Source: Paraglomus occultum
Lineage: Eukaryota > Glomeromycota > Glomeromycetes > Paraglomerales > Paraglomeraceae
NCBI GenBank assembly: GCA_910592205.1
Contig: CAJVPJ010000615.1
Span: 1-20,767, forward strand
Direction: 5' to 3'
DNA length: 20,767 nucleotides
Positions within the stretch are counted from its first letter, which is position 1; each line of letters opens with the position of its first letter. Below are positions 1-9,964 of the stretch, piece by piece. Under the pieces are notes generated by a model that was given only the letters and a program-made list of their open reading frames with translations, had not been told where the DNA came from and did no database searches. Made by a program: the position numbers and the translations under genes.

Positions 1-3000
1 GTATACACAGTCAACAGCGTCTACGGAATACATTGCGTACCAGTACGTAGTCCAAAGGGTCAGCTTCTTCTTGAAATTCACGACCAAAATTCGACTGATC
101 TCAGTGTTGGATGTTTTTCATTACCGTTAAATGAGATGATTGCACGCAATCCAGATGGAACATATAGTAAGAAAAACACGCACTGTGAACAGATTAATGC
201 AATTAGACTTGAAGCTGAATTCTATTCTACCAGAGTTGAAAGTGACCGCCTCCATTTCAGCAAGGATGAAATTGACATTAATGACTTATACCGCCTTATT
301 GGTCTGACGTTTAATGCTAGCTCTGTTGATATTAGCAACAGCCTAGCTTGCTACTTCAATTTTAATTCTGCGTTGGATCTTTTCCACGTCCTAGCAACGC
401 GTATTATGTCTGACAAACAACTAGCGTCTGTGAACATGCGTGTTTGGTCTACAACTTTGATTATCACTTGTATTAAGATTTTTTACTGGAAGGCCCAAAG
501 CGAATGGACGCTGCCGGTTAATAGTTTGACACAATGGATTAGTTCTCAAGTTCATTTCATAGAAGTAGAAAAGCGTTTATACGAAGTTGCGGAAAATCTA
601 GTCATGGATACGTTTAATGTTACTCTTGCTGAAGAACAAGAGAACGTTTTACATCCGTCTGGTAATTATTTTTTTTTGCCCCTAGTTTTTGGAATATTTG
701 TGGATCGTTTAACATACATCTAACAACTATTGCATTTAGTTATCGAACAAATTGTTAGGCGGTCTTTGAATTTTCAGTCAAAACCAGGTTTTTTCCTTCT
801 TAACGGGAAGACAGCTAGCCTTTTTGAATTCAACAATTCAGAAGAGTTTTCTGCAGATCTGGAGGATTATTTCAGCAGTTTACACCATATGAACGTCATT
901 GATGACCGAGTTAAGGTTACTGCGATAACTCTGCAGTACTGGAAACTAGTTGCCGCGGATTTTAGAAATGATTGGTATGAAAGTTCTGCCAAAGCACATT
1001 CTTGGTTGAGATCTCAATTGCAAAACGAGATTCAGTTGGAAAAAGAAGTTCTCGAATGCGCTCAGAAGTTTATTGCCGAGAGATATGAAACCGATGATGG
1101 ACGTGATACGCCTATTGCTCCACCTGTTCCTCCACCTGTTCCTCCACCCGTTTCTCCACCCGTTCCTCCACCCGTTTCTCCACCCGTTCCTCCGCCTGTT
1201 CCTCCGCCCATTTCGCCGCCTGTTCCTCCGCCTGTTCCTCCGCCCGTTTCCTCTAAGGGGAGACGAAAGAGAGTGCACGAGTTTGAAGCAAAGGGTCGCA
1301 ACAAAGTGATGTTCTCAACACGTTCTGAAACAAGAGCAGTTAAGCAATTTGTAATAGAGCCATGGGTCACACCCCATATCAAAACAGCAATTATTTTGGA
1401 TGATAAAAATGACCGAGTACTTTTTATTGGCAAACATACAATACAGTTATGGTCTAATTTCACAGAAGAGAGAACACTGCAGTACATTTGGTGCAGACCA
1501 ATTATTAAAAAAAATCGAGAAAAAAATTTTATTAAAGGATATTTTATTAAGTGGGCAGAGTTGACGAGAGGGCCAGACGGAGAGTTTATTATCGCTTTCG
1601 AGTATGAGGTGGACGGCATTAGCAATAGTATTAAAACCGGATTCCACTTGCCACGTAAGGATGCTCCTGCCAGTTTCCACACAGTAAGAGATGCATCGTT
1701 TGCTCTTGGATTTTTGAATTCATTTGAACAAGAATCGTGGCCAACTGAAAGATATCGACGCTATGAAACACTTATGGACGAGTGTCAAGGGATTATTCGC
1801 CGCGCCCTTTCGTCTTCCGAGGGCGATGTATTTGAACACGTTGAAGACTTTGGCAGTATTGAATCGACTGACGAATCAGAGCACAGGCTCAGGCCGCTTA
1901 TACCTTTATGGCTTGAAATAATTGGAGGCATTTCAAATGATGATTCAAAAGCGATATGGAGCAAAGGATCAATCTTGAAAGTTTTAATGCAATTTGATTG
2001 TGAACGGGCCAATACTTTGATTGAGGAATTGTTGAAGAAAGAAAAAATTTCTCTGAGGTTTTATGATTTGGAAAAACACGAGTGTCCTCAATCAGACCTT
2101 TCTTACGCTATATCATTGGGTAGAACAGAAATTGTCCGTTCATTACTACGCTATTATTGCAAGAGTGCGGAGAAATCAGAGAGTATGAAGTCGGTGAATA
2201 GGAACTCGAAGTTTAAGCCTAACCCCGAGAATAGCCTGCGACTTGTTGTTCCTGCGTTCAGCAGACTGTGTTCAAAACACCCTGGCACTGCTGTGGAATT
2301 GGTTAAATCTATTAGTTACTTCCAATTAAACAGGCCCGCTGTATGGAGCAATAAACGGGAGAACTTTGCCTACTCAGATATGGAAAAAAGCAGCGATGAT
2401 GTGTATAAAGCAGATGCGAATAATGATACTGTCTTTAAGTGGAGTAGGTTTTTTAGCAATGAACATCGGGTAATATTAATATTTTGATATACACGTTGGT
2501 TAGTGTCTATCATTTTTTATGCTCTTATTAACACCAATCTTCGTTTTGTCTCTGAATAGAATGAGAGCTATCCGTATCTTGTATGTACCGTTCCTCTGCC
2601 GAACTTTACCCAGTACCCGGAGCCACCAGAGTCACGTCTCGGATTTCTGAATGTACTTAAATGGGGCAAATACCTTTCTCCATTTGCTAGTGCGGTGCTC
2701 CAAGGTCGATATGATATGTTTGGCGAACCAGCCATGGAGGCTATTATTAATTTCAAATGGAGGAAATTTGCTAGAATACGATATATCTTTTTTATTGGTG
2801 TATATTTCTTGTACCTTGCTTCATTCATGGCGGCTGTTACTCTCGATTCTGAAAGAGCACAGCAGGGAAACGAGACCGAGCATTTAATCAGATTTTTCTC
2901 GTCTGTGGTGCTGATATTGGGATTCATTTTTATTGGACTTGAGGTGATGCAAATGATCGCGTATCGCTCTTACTATGTAACTATATATAATTTGATTGAT

Positions 3001-3968
3001 CTGGCAAGTACGTTAATGCCGATAACTTACGCAATCGGGGCACTTTCCGGAAGCGATGTCAGACGTCAATACGTTGGCGGTTCCATGTTCTTTGTCTATG
3101 TCAATTTTGTAAGTATTATTGATCTAACGTTGCGTCCAAATAATCAATTTAGCAGTTGTAATATTTAAATTTCCTTCATGTTCAGATACAAACAAGGGGT
3201 ATTGCCAGCATTAACTAACCTGTCGTTCTCTATCATAGATTCTGCGGCTCCGAGTGTTCAAGGGTTTTGGGATACCAATATTTATAATAATAGAAATATT
3301 CAACAGAGTTCAAGGGATTATGTTCATAATTGCAATGATGGTGGTTGCATACACGCACATTTACTGGCTTTTGTTGTCCTATGCGGAAATTACAGATTTG
3401 GTAGGCAATAGCACAGTTATAGGCCAATTCGCGACTCCGGAAGAATCGCTAGTTTCGGTTTTCTTTTTTGTGGTAAGTAATCTACTTGCATTCTCAAATA
3501 AATTGCACAAAGACGTTTTAATTAATTTTATTGTTATTAATAGACAAACAATTTCGGCAATATCAGTGATGCGTACGGCAATCCGACAATTGCGCTTCTG
3601 ACAATCGCATTCACGTTCATAACCGCGATAGTGTTGTTGAACATTTTGATTGCCTTAATGAGCGATGTCGTTGGTGATGCCAAAACTGTTGGTCGGCATG
3701 CTTGGCTTAAACAAAAAGCAGAGGTAAATTCAGATTCCGAATATTTAGTGTGGTGTGACAGTTTGTTTATTTTTCTCTTTGAATATTAACTGATCTCTGA
3801 TCGTATATACAGCTCATATGCGAATTAGAGATGTGTACGCTTACGCGGAAGCAAAGGCAACGGCTCGATTTCTTTCCATACTTGATATACTACTATGCGA
3901 AAAGCGATTCCATAAATGAATACAAGAAAAGACTTGAAAAACATAGAAAAAAGGAAAACATTTATTGA
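1..3968 (+). CDS. TRP-like ion channel fused to duplicated VWA5A-type C-terminal modules (5' partial)
   Basis: Exons 1-661, 740-2469, 2560-3108, 3239-3472, 3544-3723 and 3813-3968 join in frame to at least 1168 codons plus a TGA stop; the 5' end lies outside the window. Residues about 75-205 and 220-335 are two diverged copies of a helical module (RVWSTTLIITCIKIF..EW and KVTAITLQYWKLV..DW, each followed by a W-S/L-SQ turn). This resembles the WATILAVIWL..EWELL..KA segment closing VWA5A-like VIT/VWA proteins. Residues 348-390 are a P/V-rich linker. Residues 425-800 match the cytosolic part of Mucoromycota ion-transport proteins (IGKHTIQLWSNF, HLPRKDAPASFHTVRDASFA, an ankyrin-like stretch DLSYAISLGRTEIVRSLLRY). 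Six membrane helices follow at about 871-890, 909-932, 940-961, 970-997, 1001-1022 and 1073-1098. A pore segment TNNFGNISDAYGNP precedes the last helix, and a basic tail closes the protein. Probable cation channel; ion selectivity and the role of the N-terminal part are unknown. The channel assignment is strong, the VWA5A resemblance moderate. Confidence 0.85.
1120..1248 (+). repeat. Coding minisatellite for a Pro/Val-rich linker
   Basis: About 129 bp of imperfect 9/12-bp units (cctccacccgtt and variants such as cctccgcctgtt) encode PPVPPPV/PPVSPPV/PPISPPV tracts at residues 348-390 of the channel fusion protein. Third positions vary between units, while frame and the P-P-V/S pattern are kept, so the tract looks translated and length-tolerant. 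It sits exactly between the duplicated helical modules and the channel part. Long open frames on the opposite strand here are by-products of the repeat. Confidence 0.9.
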
Positions 3969-4117
3969 CACAACGTAGTTCGCTAATTGTTTCTATTTCT
4001 ACAAATTAATTTAATTATTGTGCAGTCTGTTAAGAAATTATTGACCTATTTGGCGAAAAGTACACTGCATAAGTTTGAATTTTACACAGAAATGTATTAA
4101 AGAAAAACGGATATAAA

Positions 4118-4123
4118 AATAAA
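4118..4123 (+). terminator. Possible polyadenylation signal of the channel gene
   Basis: AATAAA lies 150 nt after the TGA stop of the channel gene, in an AT-rich 3' region. It is the first full AATAAA after the stop. No downstream element can be judged by eye. Confidence 0.4.
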
Positions 4124-4249
4124 TTTAATACTGATTCGAGAGGCACAGAATGGTTTCTTCATTTCGTTAAATACAAATGTCAGTGATACTTTTATTTTAT
4201 TCATAAATTTGTATAGCAACGTCAGCCAAGGCGATAAACTTACTTCAGA

Positions 4250-4399
4250 CAGTAAAGGTCTATATAACAGTCATACTCGACTCCAGCGGGGGCTTTTGTC
4301 TGTCATATCGGTGAGGCCGTTATATACCATATTGTAAATTTATACCGAGACTCGTCAAAAGCCCACTATAACGACAGTCTTCGATTATAACTTTTGAAA
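4250..4399. mobile_element. Possible degraded MITE with pogo/Tigger-like terminus
   Basis: The left edge CAGTAAAGGTCTATATAAC resembles the CAG(G)TAAAACCT-type ends of pogo/Tigger elements and the ends of the clearer MITE at 19392. Inside, GGGGGCTTTTGTC (4288-4300) faces GTCAAAAGCCC (4354-4364) as an inverted repeat, and TATATAAC (4261-4268) faces GTTATATA (4319-4326). The right boundary is unclear and no target-site duplication could be fixed, so the span is approximate. GC content is locally higher than in the flanks. Confidence 0.35.
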
Positions 4400-4550
4400 A
4401 CTTGTCAATACGCAAGTTGAATAATCTGATTATTTGATTTCTATGGAATAATGTTATCTGATACTAATATTACGATAACTAGCATTACAAGTATTACATA
4501 TTGAGTAGATAAATAATGACTAACCGGCTTCAAAAACAGTTCCTTTACAA

Positions 4551-4923
4551 TCAGCTAAGTAATCGTCGAATCAGCTCAAACTCGCTCCACAACTCCACTA
4601 AGATCTGATTACCCAGCAAACCAGTCAGGGAAAAGAAAAGGAGAGGAAAAAGAAGAAAAGAAGTAGAGTTAGTTTATAAGTAAAATATGCGATATTTAAG
4701 TTGTACTTACAAACCCGTCATCTAATGATGGGTAAAAAAAAATTAACGAGATGTCTGAGAGTGTTCGGGGATTACTTTGCGGTCGTTTTCTCAAAACAAT
4801 GAAGAACTTATTTTCAGCACCACCACTCATCAGACTTGCCAGCGCGCTGGGAGAGTAGCAATTACCTTCGAACCTTTTATCGTTATGTGTTGTTGTTAGG
4901 AGACTTGTTCGTAATTGTCGCAT
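4551..4923 (-). CDS. Putative small two-exon gene, unknown function
   Basis: Minus-strand exon 1 (4923-4711, 71 codons from ATG) ends at GACGGGTTT followed by donor gtaagtac. Exon 2 (4604-4551, 17 codons plus TGA) starts after a textbook acceptor: a long pyrimidine tract, a CTGAC branch-point-like motif and tttgctgggtaatcag. The 106-nt intron is phase 0 and the joined frame stays open, giving an 87-residue product ending in ILVELWSEFELIRRLLS. No domain, signal peptide or membrane segment is evident and I do not recognise the family. It runs tail-to-tail toward the channel gene, leaving about 580 bp between stops. The splice signals are better than chance, but coding status is unproven. It could be a spliced non-coding RNA or have further 5' exons, since another GTAAG donor lies just upstream near 4950. 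Confidence 0.33.
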
Positions 4924-5915
4924 GCGCTTATAAGTATAAATGTTCTTACCTACGACCACTATAAGTGCGTATCAATATAATGTAAAGTAATATCGCGTTT
5001 GTTCCGGCCATAGAGTTTATGATTGTCACAATTAGCGACCAGTGAGGTTGCAAGAGTTTGTTAAACGCGATTATAGTATGTTTTACAAACGAAAGGCCAA
5101 TAAGCCACGCGCATAATTAATTACCCTGAACTTTATGGTAACGATAATATTTATCGATAATATCCTATCGATAATAGTCTACAAGTAAACAGTCGCATAT
5201 AAAACGATCAGAAAAATTATGGAATGAACGAGATAAATTTTTGCCTGAATAAGTAAACATACAATGAGGTTGAATGAAATAAACAAAAAGTTTGCCGTCA
5301 ATTTCGATATGTTTATAATAGCAAGTCAGGTTAATTCATATTTTTATATTGCGTAAATAAATTTAATATTATTACTCCATTATTGACTGTAAAATTATAT
5401 AAGATTGACCCGGACTTTACTGCATGACGCTAACCATTTAAAGCGAAATTTACCTTGATAAAGACTAGTGTAGAAAACTGACCAATCGTTGTCATCAAAT
5501 GAGTTAAGGCACCGAAGAAAAGATGGAGACAAAATTATAATAAACGATAAAGCAGGTGACTGCATGACGTGTATTTGTATTACATAAAAAGGCATAACGC
5601 GTAATAAAAAAATTTTTTTTTGATGCACTCGATTTTGTTTCTTCTTCTTCAAGAAAACTTTTTTTTATCTACCTACTTTTGCAAGGCGCGTTACCACTTC
5701 CTGTTTTTTAGCCTCTATTATGACACGGTGAAAAACTAACAACAAGCAAGGCTGTTTACTCAAACTGACGCCAGACCTGAGAAAACTGACCAACTGTGAA
5801 GAAGGCTCACTACCGACGACGACGCGTATTTTGTTCAAAAGACGTGTTTTGTAACAAGAGAAAGACGTTTGAAGACAAGGTAAGGAAACTTACTGAGTAG
5901 CTGTTTTGATGGTTT
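4924..5915. other. AT-rich spacer without a supported gene
   Basis: No frame here shows a recognisable protein. The palindrome TTATCGATAA (5151-5160) is followed by a second TATCGATA at about 5166. A plus-strand donor-like site, GAAGACAAG followed by gtaagg, occurs at about 5880 after a short open stretch and could end an untranslated first exon, but no matching downstream exon was found. Confidence 0.4.
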
Positions 5916-6400
5916 GTATCCGAGGGGGTACGCTGCCACTAGGTGTAAAAACCGGATCTTCGAAAGCGCATCGGGCCACAACTTGTAATTATTTACCTTT
6001 CGGGTACGTATCTGAAGGGACGCTGCCACTAGGCGTAAGTCGGGGTTTTGACTCGATCAAAACTCTGTCGCCGAAAAAAAGCTACGTTAAATCGGGCTTT
6101 GTGGTGAATAGGATACGTTGGCAATCGTGGTTCTCCGACGAAGTTGGGTTTTAAACTCAATGATGCTGGGAGTGAAAATATACTACGTTGTCGTTGGGGG
6201 CCTGACTGTTGAATGATTTACTCGTTGTGAACGTTCGATATCCGTTCCGAAAAACCGACTGTAGCGTAACAGCTCGGTCGGACTGTGGTGAATCGGATAC
6301 AGGGACCATAGAATTGAAAGCGCATCGTGGCCGCAGCTTGCGTATTTACTCGTTTAGGTACCCCGGCCCTTCTACTTGTAATTACGTCTGTTGTGAACGT
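5916..6400. repeat. GC-richer patch of diverged internal repeats
   Basis: Several short sequences recur within about 480 bp. ACGCTGCCACTAGGTGTAA (5930-5948) recurs as ACGCTGCCACTAGGCGTAA (6020-6038). GAAAGCGCATCG followed by GGCC occurs near 5962 and near 6317. GTGGTGAATMGGATAC occurs near 6100 and near 6286. TTGTGAACGTTC occurs near 6225 and near 6390, and ACTTGTAATTA near 5981 and near 6375. The copies are imperfect and spaced about 90, 165, 185, 355 and 395 bp apart, suggesting an old tandem or segmental repeat. Plus-strand frames are open for 82 and 121 codons (5906-6154, 6209-6574), but neither resembles a known protein. Could be a transposon remnant or decayed satellite. Confidence 0.45.
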
Positions 6401-6574
6401 TCTTCTTTGGTCCTTGACTGTGTGATATCAATTACTCACCCCATTATAGTTTTTATTATTATTAGTACCGAACGAACCCGGCATTGCGATATTGAAGCAG
6501 GTTTTCTCAAACCAAATTTGCAAGCGAACATCGCGGATGTAATCGAAGACTTGTCGCACGTCCGACAGATTTAG

Positions 6575-8043
6575 CAATTGCAATTATACAAGTATGTTTC
6601 GCTTGCGATAAGGAAGGTATTTGTAAGCCTTACGGCTTGGTTGTTATTGATTTTCAATATTGGCAGCGTATACAAGCTATGTGATTTTATCGTATTCAAT
6701 TAGATACCATATTGTAATCGTGTTTTACAAATAAAAACTTGCTGCTTATTTTCTAATAACGTAACAACAAACGATTCTTCATTGCGCAAACATGAAAAGA
6801 GATACATCCATCAAGGACTCGTACATAATAATTGGCTCTATTCACGTGCCTAAATCAAATAACTCGTTAAAAGTTGGAAGAATACGCAAACGTATCTAAA
6901 ATCAGATAAACGATGTGTTGAAAGCCATTTATAATATAGTTTTGTATAATCTATGGGAATACGATAGACTGATCCATGTGCGTCTTTGATGGTAAATATT
7001 TAATGCAATAAAAGTAAGTTTAAGTTCCATAGATGCGTCGAAATCGTAAATTAATATATTTACTCCTAGTTGACAGTAATAGTACGTTTTCCTTCTTCAC
7101 CTACTTATGTAATAATAAGTGGCACTGAGGCATTTTACATTTTGGATGTTTAGCCTATTAATATTGTAGTATAGGATAGGTACGAGTGCAACAAGTTTCA
7201 AAAAATCGCATGTGGGCATTGAATCCTGGAAGTGATAATGAAGGTGTATATGAGTCAGTAAAGTTCTGAACGTCAACTTCATTATTTAACATAATTTATT
7301 CAATAATAAATTGAATGTTTGCATGTTACTTTAGTCAATAAAACGTGAGACTGTATTTGTTGTTCTATAATTCGTGTGTATGTAATTTAGAAAAGTAGAG
7401 GGTTTACAGTTACACGCACAGAACAAGAAATAGTAGTTTCTTCTGTACAATACGTGTACTTATGACGAGTATTGGAAACTTGATCTCATACTTCGTTGGT
7501 GTCAAAATGATATTACTGTACTGATATTCTGATTCCAACTTCCAGATTTCCGATTTTTATAATATTATTAAAGGTTAAGCATACTGCCGACGAAATGTAT
7601 TGTCGATGTCAAAGGCCGACTAATATGTAACAATGCATTGTGAAACTAATATTTCGTAATACCAATTGTGAAATGTCAGCGTTGTATATTTAAAAAATTA
7701 TCCCACAGCTTTATTCAAGACAAGTTCTCGAGTATAGATAAAAAAGAGACATATTGCATATTACATATTCCGCTTAGACAACTGTTGACATTATTGTTTT
7801 TGATCGATCAAATCCGATCCCACATAATGTAAAACGGAATGCACCAATATCATATGTATATTATCCCAGTCGCATTGATTACACGATACTTTCTATAATT
7901 ACAGTATAAACAGGAAACAAATACAATAAATTACTATTCTTAAGTTTATGTAAATCTAGTTTAAAACTTTCATTACAAATTTACCCGTCACTTGCCATTT
8001 TGTTACATGTTTTAATCCACGAATAAATTTCTCTCATTAAACC
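6575..8043. other. AT-rich spacer downstream of the GGPP synthase gene
   Basis: I see no gene here. The part near 8043 is the 3' untranslated side of the minus-strand GGPP synthase gene. A weak minus-strand ATTAAA (8011-8016) lies about 30 nt past its stop, and an AATAAA lies about 330 nt past it (near 7711-7716). Confidence 0.5.
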
Positions 8044-9964
8044 TCAAGGCATTTCGGCATTATTATCCTCAGGAACACTCAACATATCCATAATTTTTTC
8101 CAGCATTGGGTTTCCACCCAGCCTGGCGATTTCTGTTCTAGCACTGGCTTCGGTCTTTGCTAGATACTTTCTCGTATATGCAAAGGAATTTGTATTCTGC
8201 ATCAGCTTTACGGCATATTGTTTGAGTTCGATTGAAGTTGTGTGTTGTTTGAGAATGTCTGGGGGGGGGGGGGGGAATTACAACGAAAACGTTATGTTAA
8301 AAGGATAAATTGCTTCGATGCGTCATTATAGTAGGTGTTTACGAATGATACATTTTAACAAACTAGCATCTCATTTCCCTTATTCTCTCTGATATATACT
8401 TACGAATAAGCTGACGACTGGAAGAATCGCTTTGAATAGAGTGCATGATGGGAAATGAGAATTTCCCTTCTGTTAGATCCTCGCAAAATCCCTTGTTGTC
8501 GATGTATTTTTGAGATTGAAGGTTCATGTAATCATCCCGAATTTGGAAATGGATACCGATAATGTTTACCAAGTTAACATAGTCTCTGATTGAATAAATC
8601 GAAAGCGTTAAAAATCTGTGTATAAACATTGCTTATCGGTCTGTCTAATAAACGAAACGACACTGACTTTTTTTTTTCAACTTACACATTAGATTCAGAC
8701 GCCTCCTGCATCAATTTGATCGCCAATCTTAACAAACCTCCCGTCTTATTGGATACCATTTCAATAAATTCTTCTTCTGACGGACAGGTTAGCGTGTCTC
8801 TCCAATACAACTCCATGCCTTGACCACGATGGAGAGAGAGTAGTTCATCTGTGAAAATCTGGTACACTCGTGGGTTGTTGAGTTTTGCAAGTTCGTCAAG
8901 TGCAAGGAAATACACGTAGTTTGCGCAGTTGATGGTTGCGGGTGTGCCATAAATTTGATGTGCGGCTAAAAAAAAAAGATTGAAATTTGAATGGTTGTAA
9001 TCAACAAACGCCAAACTATAACATTGCGTGTGTCGAGATAATTTGACGTTTTTATCCGACTCATACCTGGAACACCTCGTCTCAACTCGGAAAAGTCCTC
9101 TACGTCATCAATTCTAAATCACGTGAGATATGTAAGAATTTAATTACAACAAAAAATTTTTTTTCTCTCAAACATCTAAACCCTTTTGTTTATTAAAACA
9201 CACTTTTTAATCTTCAATTCGAATGCCAGTCTACTCTTTCACACCCACCCACACACTTTTCTCCCACCTCTCCGTTTACTCACAAAAGACTAGCCGTATG
9301 CAACATGGTCACGACTTTGGTGATAATCTTCATTTGTTCTTTTGGTAATTTCAACCAGTAGTCGAAAGCTTCGATAAGTTTTGTTCGAATTTCTTTACCG
9401 GGATTTGCAAGCAGATAATTATAGGGTTCAAGAAGAATCTTAAATAGAGCGAAAAGTTAAAGAATGGTCAATGAATTAATCGAATAAAGTTTTCAATTGA
9501 ATTCTTTTTATTATTATTATTTTGCAGTCGTTCACTATCGTTCTTTTTATTTTCCATGTTAATTGTACCTTGTCTTTACCCACTAGCGGAGGATTATTAG
9601 CACCAACAGACAAGGAAGTAAACGAAATGGGTCCCAACTGCTTAATCCAGGATGCATTGGTTTCCATTTTTAACATTGTAGTACTTTTGACTCTTGACAT
9701 TTGTTGTGCCGTTGATGATGCAGATTCGGGCAAAATCTCGGTGGCAGTATCGGTAACGGCTCTCGTGTTGATTAAGCCTTCAATTGTGCTTGTATCAGCA
9801 CTTTCGCTTCTTTCCTTGTTATCTTTACTGGTTTCGTTGTCCTTCTTGTTGTATAATTCCTTAAAATCTTTCAACTCCTTTTCGCTTATTGACGATGAAT
9901 GGGAGTGGAATACGCCTTGGATTTTACCCTTGAGAATGTTGAAGGTGTTGCGATGACGGGACAT
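8044..9964 (-). CDS. Geranylgeranyl diphosphate synthase (polyprenyl synthetase), 6 exons
   Basis: Minus-strand exons 9964-9569, 9438-9284, 9113-9067, 8965-8686, 8585-8404 and 8258-8044 join in frame to 424 residues plus TGA. The enzyme condenses farnesyl diphosphate with isopentenyl diphosphate to give C20 GGPP, the donor for protein prenylation and diterpenoid or carotenoid routes. The first aspartate-rich motif IDDVED (DDxxD at 186-190) is followed by SELRRGVP. The second is [11 protein letters not shown] (310-314) followed by [16 protein letters not shown], the usual fungal/animal type III GGPPS form. Small residues A181 and S182 just before DDxxD favour a C20 product. The C-terminus has LKQYAVKLM and [12 protein letters not shown]. 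Residues 1-130 are a Ser/Thr/Lys/Glu-rich extension absent from typical 300-340-residue members. The ATG at 9964 is the first in frame after a TGA near 10017. Introns are 9439-9568, 9114-9283, 8966-9066, 8586-8685 and 8259-8403. The family is sure; the N-terminal start is less so. Confidence 0.93.
8261..8275 (-). other. Pure 15-C polypyrimidine tract at a 3' splice site
   Basis: On the minus strand, fifteen uninterrupted cytosines lie immediately before the AG that starts the last exon of the GGPP synthase gene (acceptor CAG at 8261-8259). Other acceptors in this gene use T-rich or mixed tracts. The reading frame across this junction is firmly supported by family conservation, so the tract is the working polypyrimidine tract. 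Confidence 0.85.

Noticed and set aside
946-1682. Long minus-strand and alternative plus-strand frames over the proline-linker repeat
   Set aside because: The repeat unit lengths keep several frames free of stops; the products are simple Gly-Thr, Arg-Asn or Leu-Phe repeats with no family match.
4324-6719. The 14-mer ATACCATATTGTAA occurring at about 4325 and 6705
   Set aside because: A single 14-base AT-rich match in 20 kb is near chance and the flanks do not align.
9522-9956. A 144-codon plus-strand frame opposite GGPP synthase exon 1
   Set aside because: It is the antisense of an exon whose minus-strand frame joins a conserved catalytic domain; its product is a low-complexity Leu/Ser-rich string.
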